Positions 11,055 to 24,060 of a stretch of 64,000 nucleotides of DNA are shown in pieces. Position numbers and translations under genes: made by a program. The DNA is from Haemaphysalis longicornis (taxonomy: Eukaryota > Arthropoda > Arachnida > Ixodida > Ixodidae), in the NCBI GenBank assembly GCA_013339765.2, contig CM023448.1:280919717-280983716 (forward strand), written 5' to 3'. Below the pieces are notes generated by a model. The model worked only from the letters and a program-made list of their open reading frames with translations, did no database searches and was not told where the DNA came from. Each line of letters starts with the position of its first letter. Within the stretch, counting starts at the first letter, position 1.

Positions 11055-13340
11055 TATTTCTTTCTTTCACTTGACCCATGATCATCGTCGTCGTCAGAGA
11101 GAGTTGGCTTTCCTGCAGGGCGTTCACATAGCTTCTGGGCGTATACTGAAGCTGCGTGAAGCCCTTTGATTTCGCGGCCCCCAATTATTTTTGGCAAATT
11201 CAGCGTAGGGTACATGTTCGCTGCAATAAATTTGAAGAATTCGTGAGACTTAAGTACGGGACTTGAAGAAAAATCACAAGCTACCAAAGCGCTCGATCGA
11301 TATCTTGACGAAACGTGTTCCTTCAAGACAAAATCGAACCTGAGTTCTTTGTCTGGGGCTTCTTTTCTCCTCTCGTGGGAAGTATTCAATAGCAAAACAC
11401 AAGGATGCGCGGCTGAGTTGCAAGAAAGGACAGTTCATCGAACAACCGGCGTACCGAGACTTGTGGAAAGGTCGGAGCACGTTCCTGTCCTCTTTGGGTT
11501 ATACTTTAGGCGGGGATCATCCGTTCCACAACAAGCATCTTGGATACGCCACTGTCCGAAGGGCATTAAGCTGCCGCGAAATAGTTTTACAGCAGAAAAC
11601 CCTGCCAAAACCTTACACTGATAAAAGCGCTGCTAGCGTCACTAATAAATAAGCTTCCCTTAAGAGTACCGCCACTTCGTGCACCCGGAAGCGTCTGGGG
11701 GCCATTTTGTTTCTGGCTTGCAGTGTTGCCATCTCTCCCAACGAAACCGCCGCCGGTTGTGACGGGCAAAGTGTGACCGGCCGCTCTAGCGTCCGCGCAG
11801 CAGAGAGAGAGAGGATAGGAGAGGCGCCCAGGAACAAAATGGCTGCGCCCATATGTAAACAAATATCACGTGGTGCCGACCGACCAATGAAAATCCTGGC
11901 GGCACATAACAATGGCAGAAATGAGTGCCGATACTCTAAAAGCCTTCATTTAGTGAGGCTAGGTTAGCATATACTGCTTCGCAGCTAAAAGTTTAAAGGG
12001 TTGCAATTATCGTCGTACCTCTCTGTATTTCAGGGGCTTTTTGTTCCTGAAAAAAAAAAACAGAATGCAAATCGTAACACCAAGGCAATTCCTGATTCCG
12101 CGGTTCTTTGAGGCTTCTCCGAGACTTCCGCGGTTCTTCCGCGGCCCGTGGATGTGGATGAATCGAGTATAAGCTCGCTTCGCCGGCTTCACGCCGCAGG
12201 CGCCGGGAACTCACTCGAGAGACGCTGCCGCCCGTAACTCGGCGTAAAAATGTTTATCTTGTGCCTCAATTGTTAGTATCAGCCACTAAAAGAGTTTAAC
12301 GTTAGAAGCCCAGAAACCCTTCTTTACTTTGTCGCCGGGCGTCATGTTACTATTGGACAGAATTCGGCGCTAAACTATACACCTTTTGTTTGAGACGGTA
12401 GTACCCGGCAATGCCCGGATGGGCCACTATACTAATTACACGAATGGGTATAGCACTTGTTATCTTTTGCTTGTCATATTTAGGCAGATCACCGTGGGGT
12501 TATACACAATGAGGAGCTCCTGCCTGCTTTCACTATATGGGCTCCTTCCGGAGGCGTGCGGTTATGGGGAACGGCTGCAACTGGTGCTTTATTCGAACTA
12601 TCCCGAAACAAATTGTACCAAGATGGTGTGCTGAAATGACTGCTTACCGTCGTGTGGAGTATTATGGGGTAGGTGTAAAGAATACCCATCAGTCCCAGTT
12701 TTATTATAAGTTACATAGGCTTCTACGGGATGCGTGTGGTTGCCGAAATTCCCAACAGATGGCGACCGCCACGCTACGCGGTTAAATTTAACTGAATTCC
12801 ACTTGGAGAGAAGTGTAGTTTAAAAAAAAAACCGCTCGCCTGCTTATACGCTTCATAGGATAAAATCCTCAAATTGGTTTGCGGACAACTTCATGGGCAG
12901 CATGTCAACGGGCTGAATAGTTATTGAGAAATCCGTAAAAACAGGTAATTTACTGAAAATCTTGATTCTACCTATTACATGGCTCTTATGGAAAAATCAT
13001 GTAAAACAGTTTTTACACATTTGGATTGGTTACCTGAATCATCAAAGACTTGATCAGTATCTCAACGGCCGTGCGATAAAAACAAAAAGGTTGTGAAACA
13101 ATATTTTAGCGCTTCTCATCTTCTCAGGGGTGTAATTTCTCCTTATAGATACAGAGCTCAACTGCATCCTTTCCGGACTCTCGGAAGCATGTGTTGATGA
13201 TTTTTTTTTTTAAGCCACTCATTTGCAGTTTTTCTTCTGCGCACGCATGGAACAGTCTACAATGTCGGCGTCCGAGTGGTTTGTCTTGCGAAGGGGCATA
13301 CACAGTGAATATCTTGTGTTAAAGCGACGTAAATTTCGTT
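11055..13340. other. no gene seen
   Basis: Short frames on both strands show no family resemblance. Poly-A tracts lie at 12050-12061, 12820-12831 and near 13200 (poly-T). Confidence 0.4.
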
Positions 13341-13346
13341 TTGGCA

Positions 13347-13348
<2 letters not shown>

Positions 13349-13422
<74 letters not shown>
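13349..13422. repeat. (TC)n microsatellite
   Basis: TC dinucleotides run with one phase break near 13395. Confidence 0.97.
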
Positions 13423-13427
<5 letters not shown>

Positions 13428-14010
13428 CGTAACATTGCGCCAGCGGAAACATACGACATCGTTCAAAGCCTTTTTTGCCTGCTGTATAAAAAGTAAACTC
13501 CGTGCTGTTTATGCGGCTGATAAATGTTGCTCAAACGCCCGCCGATGCTGCCTGACAGCGTCGTCTGGCTCCAGGAGACGGCGCCAGCTACATGATGCGC
13601 TTGTTGCCGGCTGCACGTCGGCGAAAACACGCGCGTCCTTACTTCCGGCGCTCTTTGCGAAAATCGAGCAGCTCCACTGCGCCGTGGTCCCACGCCGTAC
13701 TCGAGTGTCTTTCGACATGCGCCCCATGCCCGTGCGTATACCTCGGGGGATCATGCAGGCATGTCTGTTGCGTCCCACAAGACTGTGAAACGACAGGGCC
13801 TGTCGTTGTGGGCGCTTCGACTGACGGTACGTGGAGCAAGACGAACCCCAGCGAGGGAGCAATGGCAGCTAAGAAAATAATCAACAGACATAAACACGCA
13901 ACAGGAAAAAAAAGGGGGGGGAAAGGGGTCGGCATCTTAAGTGTTGGCACTGATATAGCACTCTGGGGGTGGGGAGGGGAGGAGGAGTTTATAAGGGAAA
14001 AAAATTGGCT

Positions 14011-14130
14011 TCTCTGCAAATGTCGTCGAAAGACGATAGTCTTGGGCCGACGCTGCCGCCTAAATGCCTCTCTTTCTGTCACGCTTTCCCTCTTCCGTCT
14101 CTCTCGTTCCCTCCAAGATAAACACGGTGG
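14011..14130 (+). mobile_element. palindromic-core repeat family, copy 2
   Basis: It contains tgcaaatgtcgtcgaaag at 14015, the core through 14044, then a pyrimidine-rich stretch (ctttccctcttccgtctctc) matching copies 1 and 5 on the opposite strand. A 304-codon open frame runs across it by chance. Confidence 0.65.
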
Positions 14131-14537
14131 AGGTTTGCTCCAGTCAATTCAATTTTACCGCGTCCCACTGCTCGTGCGCCATATGCTGGAACCATTGGTT
14201 GCTGTGGGACTTCTTGGAATGCCACCACGAGGCACGAGCCACGCGGGCGCAAGCGGTTTTTCTATTTTACGTCAAAACATTGTTTCAACGCGTAATTTTC
14301 TTATTTTGTATCGCAGAAATCGAACAGCCATGTATATTAATTTAATAGAATACTGCAAACACTACTTATGTTTCGATGTTTTGCCTCTAGTATGCCTAAT
14401 GTTTTCTTTTTTCTTAACAACGTTGTCAAGTAAGAAGTGTGTTTATAGATTTAGTGGTTTGGAAAAGAGTTGCCTATATAAAACTCTTGTTCAAGTATTC
14501 TTTTAACTTTTGGCTGGAAGGCTGAATCGAGGGAGAG

Positions 14538-14660
14538 ACAGACAGACAGACAGACAGACAGGACAGACACAGACATACTAGAATTTCCGGGTTTAAGTAT
14601 AGCCCAAGAAAGACTGTCGTCTTTAAAAATCCCTGCGTTGTTTGAGAACGAAGGAAGTTA
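14538..14660 (-). mobile_element. palindromic-core repeat family, copy 3, with (GACA)n
   Basis: The variant core aaagactgtcgtcttt is at 14609-14624. It is preceded by gggtttaagtatagccc, and on its other side by a gacagacagaca tract at 14539-14565. The same order, inverted, occurs at 26027-26125. Confidence 0.7.
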
Positions 14661-14731
14661 CGCAAAATAATGAGGGAGCCTGCGGAATGAAACGGAAATG
14701 AGTCGGCACGTCTTTTTGTTTCTTCCGCCTT

Positions 14732-14900
14732 CCTGATTGATTCATTGATGCACGCCTTTATTGGAGGAAAGGGGAACCCAGAGGCCGTGCACGGTCAATG
14801 GGAAGTGAAGGGATGGGGAAGTAGCAAGGGTTATTGCACAAACAATGGAATGTTCCTTTCAGCACTCATTTTGCGTCCATGATGTTAAGGCTCTTCTCGG
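14732..14900 (-). mobile_element. possible retroelement 3' end
   Basis: On the - strand AATAAA (14757-14762) is followed closely by tgaatcaatc, a short tail reminiscent of SINE/LINE tails. The body is not recognised. Confidence 0.3.
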
Positions 14901-16012
14901 GACGGGCAGTCACCCCCGGACCGCACTAATCTCGCAAGGACACCATAATTGCCTAGTGCTTTAAGAAATCGATGTCGTGATTTGTAGGATCTAGGGTGTC
15001 CGTGTCTGGAGGGACATGACGGCACAAGTCATGTCGTTGGAGCGCGAAATGACTGCGCACCCACGTGAGTTGGTGAAGGTTTGACGATACGTTTTGTTGG
15101 CAATAAGGTCAACACGGGGGTGGGTGCCCATTCGGATGGTACCATTTTCTCGTAACATGTAGAAGGGTGTGTAGGCACTGTTGGCGATGCTTTGGTTTAT
15201 GAATACGTCAGCTACCCTGGGTATTTGAAGGGTTCCTGAACAACGGCGCACCTAAGCTTTCTCCTATGATGTGAAAATGCCTGTTAATTACTTCTGTCGC
15301 TGAATTTTGTGCTGCCGAATTAAGCGTTGCGTGGGTATGATGTCGCGAAACACGCAAACGACAAAAATGCCATATTTCGACCTTTTCATCATGATTTTTT
15401 TTTTTTCATTTTCGTCAAGACGTGGGTAGCGGTCACATTAGACGTCAAAGCCCACGTTAGGCTAACGTGGGGCTGTGGCATACCCACGTCACCCCCTCAG
15501 TCCGCTCCGCATCAACCATGCAGCGTTTCCACTCCCATCGGCTTCGTTTACGAGACAACAGGAATTTATTGGCCTCAGTGGGAATTTACCTGCCGCATTT
15601 CTGGCACGGCGACGTCTTCGCTCAATGAGCCACATAAGACTCTCGCATTAATAATTAGATAAACAATGACGGCAGAACTGGGAGAACGAGTCATGGCTCA
15701 CTTCGTGTAACGACCCTATACTTTGTTTAAATTCAGCACAGCGGGAGTAAAACAGCAAATATCATATTGTCTTTATCATTTTTTGCGGGAAAGGGGGGGG
15801 GGGGGGGCGAGTGGTGAGGGGATTGCGAATTTGAAAGAAAAGATTTTCGTTAACGCATTGAGGTATTTTTGGGTGGCCGAGTTATAAATGCTTATAGGCT
15901 GCTTTTGCTGCTTTTGGCTGATTTTGAATGCATCGGAGCGTTCCGGGAGGTTCTGTTCAGCGCAAAGACTAACGAGTGCTGATTGATTCGATCATTGCTC
16001 CATTGCCTCTTC

Positions 16013-16014
<2 letters not shown>

Positions 16015-16099
<85 letters not shown>

Positions 16100-16150
16100 A
16101 CTATAGAAATAATATATATTTCATCTATATATATATATAATATATATATA
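16015..16150. repeat. (TA)n microsatellite
   Basis: A long TA-rich tract with interruptions. Confidence 0.95.
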
Positions 16151-16183
16151 GCAAATAGAATTGGATGTAAGTAAGACATCAAG

Positions 16184-16336
16184 AAAGGGGAGGGGGTGTA
16201 GTAGCTCAAGATAAAGAATTCAGAATAACCGGTATTCTGGAGGTCGTGGGTTCGGATCCCACCTGGCGGGCATTTTTTTTCCACTTTCTTATTTTCTGAA
16301 TTCTTTATCTTGAGCTACTACATCCTCCCCTTTGCT
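16184..16336 (+). mobile_element. SINE carrying an inverted self-duplication
   Basis: A B-box-like gggttcggatcccacc (16249-16264) is followed by ggcgggcatttttttt and cactttctt, the layout also seen at 33105-33157. Its 3' flank (16294-16321) is repeated as a perfect 28-bp inverted copy at 16198-16225, in the place where the A box should be. The arms extend imperfectly to about 16184 and 16336. The result is a hairpin with a tRNA-half loop. Confidence 0.75.
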
Positions 16337-17750
16337 TTCCGAGGTCTTCTTGACTGCCAATTCTTATTTCTGTCTTAGTTTCAACGAGCCCCTCATTTCC
16401 TATATATATATATATATCATTTCGCTTCGCAATGTTGCTACGGGTCCCATTTTCCGAAGCGGCTGGGAAAGACGTCAATCGACACCGTCAGGGTGGTTTT
16501 GCAGTGCCTGCGTGGAGCGGTTACTGTTGTGGAGCCTGCCCTTGCGGGCCAGACGTGCCGCGGGTACTCTGGCTTGCAGAAACTGCGCTGATGGACGCGG
16601 ATGGCGACTTCACTATGCGCTTCCCGGCCGGGAAGTGTTTCTGAAATTCGAATATTAAATGAGTTTGTGATCGCACGCGCTGTGATTCGCTTTTAGCGGT
16701 TACAATTCATCCTAAGAAAGCACGTTACTGAAAAAGGAGAGAGAAAAGAAGGCTGAAAATGAAATAATTTGCATGGTAACACTCTACAGCACCGCGTTCT
16801 TAGATTACTCCGGTGATCAACTATGAGTTGTAATTTTTGTTTTGTTTTTGTCGATACGGCGTTTTGTCAGTTGTCATAACGCCACACAATTGCCGGTCCG
16901 GTAATGTGTTCGTACTAATGTTCCTCTCCTTCCCTGCCCTCTGACACGCACTGGGATCGTTAACGATGTACCACGCTAACGGTAATCATCCGCTCCATCA
17001 TTTTATGAGCTCGCCCTGAAGATGACCATGGCGTGATCTTTCTCGAATGCGTATACATGAAACCCCGTGGCTTTGCTTGAGTAAAGTGATCATGATGCAA
17101 AAATTTAAAACAATATCTTTGTCACTCCCGCAGCCGCCTCTCTGTCCCCCGTGCTCGCGTGTCTTCTTTCCGTGCAGTGATGCCTGCCGGGAGGCTTTCT
17201 ATACGCGCACGCGTGCCAGCTCGCGTCATCACAACGCCAACAGCATCTGTGGTGTTCGCGCTGTGGGCGACCGCTTGTGTTTTTTTTTTTTTTTTTAGCT
17301 CGGGCGTGAATGGCGTTCATCTCTTCGTTACGGCGGAAGGACAGCGCGCGCTTCGGTTGGATTCATGTGTGGAATCCTTCTTCATCATTTTTCCCGATGC
17401 CGGTTTCTCGGCCGGTCAAAGTGGGTCGCCGAGGGCACTTATATCGGTGCCGATCCACTGCGCGAGCTGGCCGCGTCTTGTCCTTTCATTGCTGCCCCGT
17501 CGTACGCCGTTCCACTTTGATGCCGAGTCGTCTCGCATTGAACGTTAAAAGCAAGCTCGCGTGACCCAGATGTTTTGTTGTGCCCGGAACGTGTTTGCGA
17601 AGCGTCGCAGCTGCAGTCGGGCTTCGAGGCATAATGGCATGCGTGAGCTATTGCGCTGTGTTATGTCTGCTCGGGCGTGTACACAAGCGCGGACGAAACG
17701 AACGTCCAAAGAAAACGAAAAACTCCTTTATTCTAAGACACAGCGTGCGT

Positions 17751-17794
17751 CTGGTCACACAACACTCCCTCAGTGGGGAGTGTTGTGTGACCAG
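17751..17794. repeat. perfect 19-bp hairpin
   Basis: ctggtcacacaacactccc (17751-17769) pairs perfectly with 17776-17794, leaving a 6-nt loop (tcagtg). No homopolymer or microsatellite is involved. Confidence 0.95.
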
Positions 17795-18199
17795 CCTCCG
17801 CTTGGGGAGTATAGTGCTACCAAACCTGATTCCAACTGCAATGTACCAATATCTGCAGCTGAACAGATAAAAATATTCAAATCGCTCAGGTCGCGATGAA
17901 TGACGGATACGCTGATCATGTTTCACGCCAGTATCGACGGCGCGATAGAGAGGTAACGGAGTGCCTGCTCGTGGTCGACGATTATACCACGCGCGCCCCA
18001 GCACGTATGAACGAAAAGCGGCCCTGTGACGGACCACTCCCCCATTTATCTGCTCGGAGAGGGGCAGTCGTGGGTCGTGGAGTGTATGTGTACGTGTATA
18101 TAAGCGGGAACAGCTGCCCCGGGCCGGTGACAAAAATGCTGCTAGTTGTCGGGGTATACAGTGTGCTGTTCAGCGAGTGCACACCAAAATTCAGCATAT

Positions 18200-18663
18200 G
18201 AAGGAACAAGTTGCGCAAAAGACGAGAACGAAGATAGAGAGGACAAGACGAGCGCAACTTCCAACTTTATTTTGCATGAAATAACAACACACACATGTAT
18301 ACCTCCCACCGGTATCAACCCCAATACTATCAACAGCCGCACTACCGAATTTGGGTGTAACGAGAATCACATGTCAAGTACAACAAACAAAACAGTTCGA
18401 TAAAGCGAAGTAATCAAACAGCACACACCAGATAACAGATCCAACTAAGACAGTGTACACTTCTTTCAAAATCAACACGTGTCGCACTTAAAATCAAAAT
18501 GAAAGAATAAAATCAGAGCTAAAACTGTCGATAGGATTGGGGGTGATACCGGTGGGAGGTATATATATGTGTGTTGTTATTTCATGCACAATAAAGTTGG
18601 AAGTGGCGCTCGTCTTGTCCTCTCTATCTGCGTCCTCGTCTTTTGCGCAAACTTATTCCTTCG
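18200..18663. mobile_element. 464-bp foldback element
   Basis: The left arm 18200-18330 and right arm 18531-18663 are inverted copies with roughly 90 percent identity by eye. Landmarks are gcgcaaaagacga, gatagagaggacaagacgag, caactttatt and acctcccaccggtatca. About 200 bp of AT-rich unique sequence separates them. The arms carry ATAAAG-type signals and resemble a retroelement 3' end, so the structure may be two tails joined head to head. Confidence 0.8.
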
Positions 18664-19269
18664 TACGTCATGAGCCAGCAATCAAGTCCTACAAATGCAC
18701 CACTCACCAAAACACAGCAAGGGCACATTTTGGGGAGTGTGGGGCTCTGCTGGTGTAACTGACGGCGAGGACTTATGCGTTCACTGAGGATTAATGAAGT
18801 TGGCGCCCCTTGAATATATTCTCCCTTAAGTGAGGTCTTGCTCAGTAGTTTCAAGTTGCCTCGGTGTTGTTCGAGTATGGTTTCATATTTGCGCAGTTTC
18901 TCTCTTCGTTTGTAATGAATTGCAGCGTCGTGGGCAGGGTGGGTGCGTTCAGTGGCCCATGCGCTGGCCAGCTGCCTTTGTGTTACCTGCATTGCCGCAG
19001 TGACCTGCATTTACAGTTATGTAAGCGTTTGGAGAAGGGCATATAACTACGATCGAAAATGCGGCAATGGAACGCAGAAAGTCGGCATCAAAAATCGACG
19101 AACCAGCAATTCGCCAAAATTTAAAGATTGCATCGCGATGAAAATTTCCTTGAACATTGTGTTTGCTTTTTTTGGGATCAAGAACTGACTCACTTGGCTG
19201 TCCCAGTGCATTCATTTATGCGAATAAACATTTATCCGCCATCATGCATCATTGTTTACGTATACACGC

Positions 19270-19640
19270 TTTACTCTGTGGGGCAGAGGTGCCACTGCGG
19301 GCGGTGCGCATTCCTTGGCGCGTGGCTGTTTTGTTCCGAGCGCGGGAGGATCTCGGTTCGCGTCTCGTGCCATCCGCGTGATGCAGCCTTGATTGATGGC
19401 GCTCCTCCTCGAGCGCGTGCGAAGAGGTGCGGCGTGCTCGAGCGAGTCCGTGCGGCGCCATTGTCGGACCGCGACGTCGCTGCTGGCCGCGTTGATTCAA
19501 GGCGTGCCGCGCAGCCCCGCCCGAGAAACAAAGGCGGCCGTGGTTTATGGTTCCTTCCCCACACCCAGCGGGCGGCCACGCGGCCTGACGGATGCGCGGG
19601 GGCCGTCCGCACGCTGAGCTGCAAATGCTTTCCAAGCTGA
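19270..19640. other. GC-rich CpG-dense block, no gene recognised
   Basis: Frames are open on both strands (+ near 19393-19617; - near 19249-19635) because stop codons are rare in this composition. No domain is seen. It may be a regulatory or leader region. Confidence 0.35.
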
Positions 19641-20099
19641 TTGTTTCGCCCGCTAACGCGTCGGCATTAGGCTAGAACGCGCGCCGGTTTTGTTCCAAGC
19701 ACAACGCGCCTCTTGGCACGCGTCTTCCCGCCGTGATTTCCCAGAATGGCTCGGGCAACTTGACAAGCTACCTGACTAGCGGCTTGACGGCCACACTTGA
19801 CAATCCTCGCACTCCCGCTCGACTTCAAGGCGAATCTCTTTCGAAGACTTGTTGGCGGCACTCGAAGTGCATTTGTGTTGGCGTAATTTACTTCGACGAA
19901 GAATCACCTGGGCGTGAGCAGCCCCCGGCCGCCCGCATTTTCTGCGCAGCCTTGACTTGTGTCGGTTGGCTGGCGCCTTGCGTCGGAATCCGCAGCTGAA
20001 GAAATCGTTTCCCTCGTAGTTCCACCCAGGGAAACACCCTTGAGGTTCTCTCTCGCTGCCAAGCACCGCCGGCAGAGGCTGCGTGTGCACGCCTTAGCT

Positions 20100-22070
20100 G
20101 CCCTCCCTGAAAACGCAATGTGAGTGGCAAATAGTAAAGTAACTCAACGTCTAATCGCAGTGTAAGGCCGGACGTACGTACTTACATTCTTATAGTTTCC
20201 GGAAAATATTAAGAACGAAGCTGAGCACGTGGTTACAGCTTGCTTTCATTGACAATGCGAAGCCTTTTCTTTAGCTATCTGCATCCTTGTCTGCGTGGCC
20301 TCGTAACAATTAAAGGAGCGAAAAAACGTCACGCGTGAACGGTGGAGAGACAGACAGACAGACAAACTAGTAAAATAAAAGCCCAACCCGTACCACATAC
20401 GTATCCCGTACATACGTAAATAAACAAACTGGACCGAAGTTCAAAAGAGTTTTTAAGAGACAGGAAAAGAAGGAAGAAAGAAGAAAGAAGAGAGATCTAT
20501 CACGCGAAACTAAGCCAAAGGAGGGGAGGCAATCAGCGGTATCTTTTAAACGAATATGTGAAAGCTCAGCTATGACTCAGCATGTCGTTCTTCATACATG
20601 TGATCTTGATATGCAAACATAAATGCAGTTTAAGTGCTTCCTCGATGGTGAAATCTCATGCTCAATGTTGACTCCTCTTGATCTTCCGTCTTGATCCTCC
20701 GTCTTCGTTCTCTTCCGTGATCCGATCTTCATCTTCCCCTGTCCTGCTGGCCCTTGTGCCCTGGTAGACCTTCTGTAAAACTCAGAAACTGATTACTTCC
20801 CCCAACCCCCCTTCCCCTTGTCCCCCCCCCCCCCCCCTTTACTTTATATTAGTCCTTGCGGTTACTGATGTTCCAACCTGAACTATCTTGATTGTGGTTT
20901 CACCTTGTTTCTGTTACTGATATCCCTACCTGAGCTATCTTGATTGTGGTTGCAAGTCGCTTTTTACGGAAATTTCTTGGACTTCCGCTACTTCCCACTC
21001 CTCCACTTATACTCCCTTTATAATTTGTACTTCCTACTTTAACGTTCTTTTAAACTGTTGCTCTTATGTCGTGACGGTGGAGAGACAGTATGCGCTCTTT
21101 CAGATTCGAAACCTCTTCGCGGGGAGGGGGGCAGGGAATGCGTGCCCGGTTTTTGTAGGCGGCGCCATGAGTCTTCACACGATCTTTCGCAACCAGCGAG
21201 TAGTTGTTTGTGAAAAATTTTGTTGCTATCTTTCTGGTGTGCCTTTTTGGCCTGTAAAAATAATTTCACCTGCCTCTGTGCAAAGGGATGGTACGGGGTG
21301 ATCCTTTCTTTGGCTCGCATCCTCTTGGACACACGCACACATGACCGTGCGGCTGAAAGAGAAAAAAAAATAGTTTTGAGGCAGAAGAAAGCCGGCAGAA
21401 TAAATATGGCCCCACCTGATGCAAGTTTGCTCTATAGGTGCGCAATCACGCCTCATTTGGTTCACTCGCGTCACTAAGCTGGAACATATGGATCATGCTT
21501 GTTCTCTTCAACGTGCGTGCATCAAACTGCTTTCTGTGCCTGTGCTGGAAGTAGAGGGTGTTTTCTCCCTGTCAATGCAGCTCCTCTTCTCCAGCGCCGT
21601 TGCTGATCGCGGAGGTAGTGCTTACGTACACGCAAGCATCCGCGCGCCGAACCACGCGCCAGACCTGCGCCGCACAGGAAGACGGCATGCAGACACCACG
21701 CGTCCTCTTTCTTCTCATTTTCCCGCGCTCAGGCTTCAGAGTACGCGCGCAGATGTCTTGTGGTCGACCCTCGCAATTCTTGTGCACTAATAACTGCAAC
21801 GGCTGCTCCAGGTTGGGGGTATGTGAGCCCAAGCATGGCACTGTGCTCCATGTTGAGTGAACTCTAAAACCGTGACTGCAGGGTACAATACGTGACAGAG
21901 ATGCACGAAGCGGCACAGTGCAGAACCCAGTGAAGCTTTTTAAAGTGTGTGTCTTGTCATCCCCTTTTTTTGTGTGCCTGCAGGTACGCAAATTTGTTGA
22001 ACAAAACATATTTGAAATCTGGTTGACCCGATTGGCAGGCTATGAGATCATTTTTATTAAGTCAACATGC
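20100..22070. other. no gene seen
   Basis: Poly-C lies at about 20822-20837. A repeated phrase, gagctatcttgattgtggtt-like, occurs at 20880-20898 and 20934-20952. No coding domain is seen. Confidence 0.4.
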
Positions 22071-22071
22071 T

Positions 22072-22075
<4 letters not shown>

Positions 22076-22125
<50 letters not shown>

Positions 22126-22180
22126 ATATTATATATTTTTGTATATATAAGATTTCTATTATATATATATATATAGTAAG

Positions 22181-22222
<42 letters not shown>
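22076..22222. repeat. (TA)n and (GA)n microsatellites
   Basis: A TA tract with ATT interruptions is followed by about 19 GA units at 22185-22222. Confidence 0.95.
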
Positions 22223-22224
<2 letters not shown>

Positions 22225-22492
22225 AAGAAGAGATCTTTAATGGGAACTGGTAAAGTCATCCGTGACAGGGCTTGCTTCGCCAGATGGGGGATGACTACAG
22301 TGATTAGTGATGAATGTTGGACATCACGGGTAGAACATCGAGAAGGCAAGCAAGAAACGTTGAAAACGTGAATCGAGGAAATGCTGCTAGCAAAGTTCGG
22401 AGAGAAAATAAATTTAAAAAGGAAATCGTTAAGGTTAACTCTGAATCAAACTGATTGACGTACTGACTCACCGTTCAGTACGTTACATACCC

Positions 22493-22704
22493 GGCGATGA
22501 GGTGTTGCTGTGGATTCCCGTTCCAGTATCTGGCCTCTCTGGGAAATTTCTATATTGTTTTCTCGGCCCTTACATCGTTCTAGAGGAAACGTCGCCAGTG
22601 AATTACCGAATCAAACCACTATTCCCAGTACTGACCGCCGCTGTCGCGGAACTGAAATAGTGCACGTTTCCCGGCTCAAGCCGTTCACTCGTCGACATCC
22701 GTTG
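22493..22704 (+). pseudogene. gypsy-type retrotransposon integrase C-terminal remnant
   Basis: The first frame opens with GDEVLLW and continues with a GPYIVLEETSPVNYRI motif, then meets a stop near 22656. The next frame carries RRCRGTEIVHVSRLKPF. In Ty3/gypsy polyproteins these two motifs follow each other at the end of integrase, so the remnant has lost its frame between about 22620 and 22650. Nothing of reverse transcriptase or protease is visible upstream; microsatellites replace it. The downstream 250 bp could hold part of a long terminal repeat (AATAAA near 22904). Confidence 0.8.
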
Positions 22705-24060
22705 TGAATGGCGACCAGGAAGCCGCCTTGGTCCGAGGTGGTAATTAGTGTGAGAACAGGTACGTACGCTTCCCCGATTGTCTGCCACAGTCCTGTACAT
22801 ACTCATCATCATTCTACTGACTGGTAGATTCCTCTACTTTATCATAACCCTATCATCGTCATAAGAGATTTGGACTGTGGCAGCTCGGTCAGCGGTTGCT
22901 CGAATAAACCGTTCTCTGACCTTGACTTCGCCTCTCAATACAAAGTAAACGGTACAAAGAATGGGAAGAACACCAACCAAAGAGAAAGGAATAGATAAAC
23001 ACCACAGCGCGAAAATGTACACATTTCTAGACACTTGCACTGATTACGATCTAAAGAGATGTTTCCAGTCCAGAATCTCGTAAGAAGCGGAGCAGAGCTT
23101 TAGTTCCCAAGGGACTATCGTTACTATTGGTCCAGGGCCCAAGGAAATGATAGAGTTCGAGCCTGCCCCATATGTCGTATATGAGGCAGGGAGTGTACTT
23201 ATACGGGAGGACTTAGAGCTCGCGTTTTGAGCAGCGGACGAATTACACGCCTCGATTACCACGTCGAACTCTTCGGCATATGGGAAGTACATAGAAAAGT
23301 TCTTATCGTGCTTGGGCGTATAAGAGCTGAACTGCGTGTATTTTTCTTGCACTCTCGTAGGGACGTATCAATAGTTTATTTTGTGGGTACACGTGTGTAT
23401 GTGGGGAGGGGGGGGGGCGCTGTGTTATGATCCCTAAAAACAAAACTTATATTTTGTTTAATTTACTGTACACAGTTAAACAAATTGTATATATAGGCAA
23501 TCATAATGGTGTAGACAAAAACAGAGCATCTGCCCAAGCGCCCTTTCCCTAAGCCTGTTAATTTTTTCTTTTATGCGGCAGAGGCATAAAGTAGTGTCCT
23601 GAAGCTGAAACATATTCTTTTGAGCGCCTGTGACGCGTTACTGATCGCTTTTGTTCGAGCCAAGCTGCTATTGAAGAAAGGACTTGCTTGCTTAGTTTTA
23701 TTCATTCTTTAGCGCGCGCTGAGGAGGCGGAACACAATAAGTTGGAGAGGAAATTTCGCAGCTGTTATACAGCACGGCTGGCCACTTTTGGCCGTATATG
23801 CTTTGTTTCAGATCTGGAAATGGCGTACTTTCGATGTTTGCACGCTTACGCAGGACTGCTTTCTTTCCAATGCACAGCCAGCAATTTATTTTCGTGAGGG
23901 GGACTTTTTTGCTTCGGAACATAGCCCACCCTCCCCTCGCATTGCTATGCTTAGGACTGAAAAGCGTGTGCCGTTTAAAAATTCGGACTTATGTTGCCTC
24001 TCCCCCAACCCTTTGGCTGTGCTCACAGCCACAAATTATTTTTTAATTTCAGTTTAGGCT
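22705..24060. other. possible LTR remnant, otherwise no gene seen
   Basis: gaataaaccgttctctgac at 22902-22920 looks like the polyadenylation region of a gypsy long terminal repeat. Nothing else can be supported up to 24060. Confidence 0.3.

Noticed and set aside
13592..14506. 304-codon + strand open frame
   Set aside because: It crosses a copy of the palindromic-core repeat, has no recognisable domain, and its composition changes along its length. It is a chance frame.
14991..15251. Minus-strand 86-codon frame with a YTPFY motif, at first taken for a gypsy integrase piece
   Set aside because: Only one five-residue match to the integrase style; flanking residues do not fit, so it is not called.
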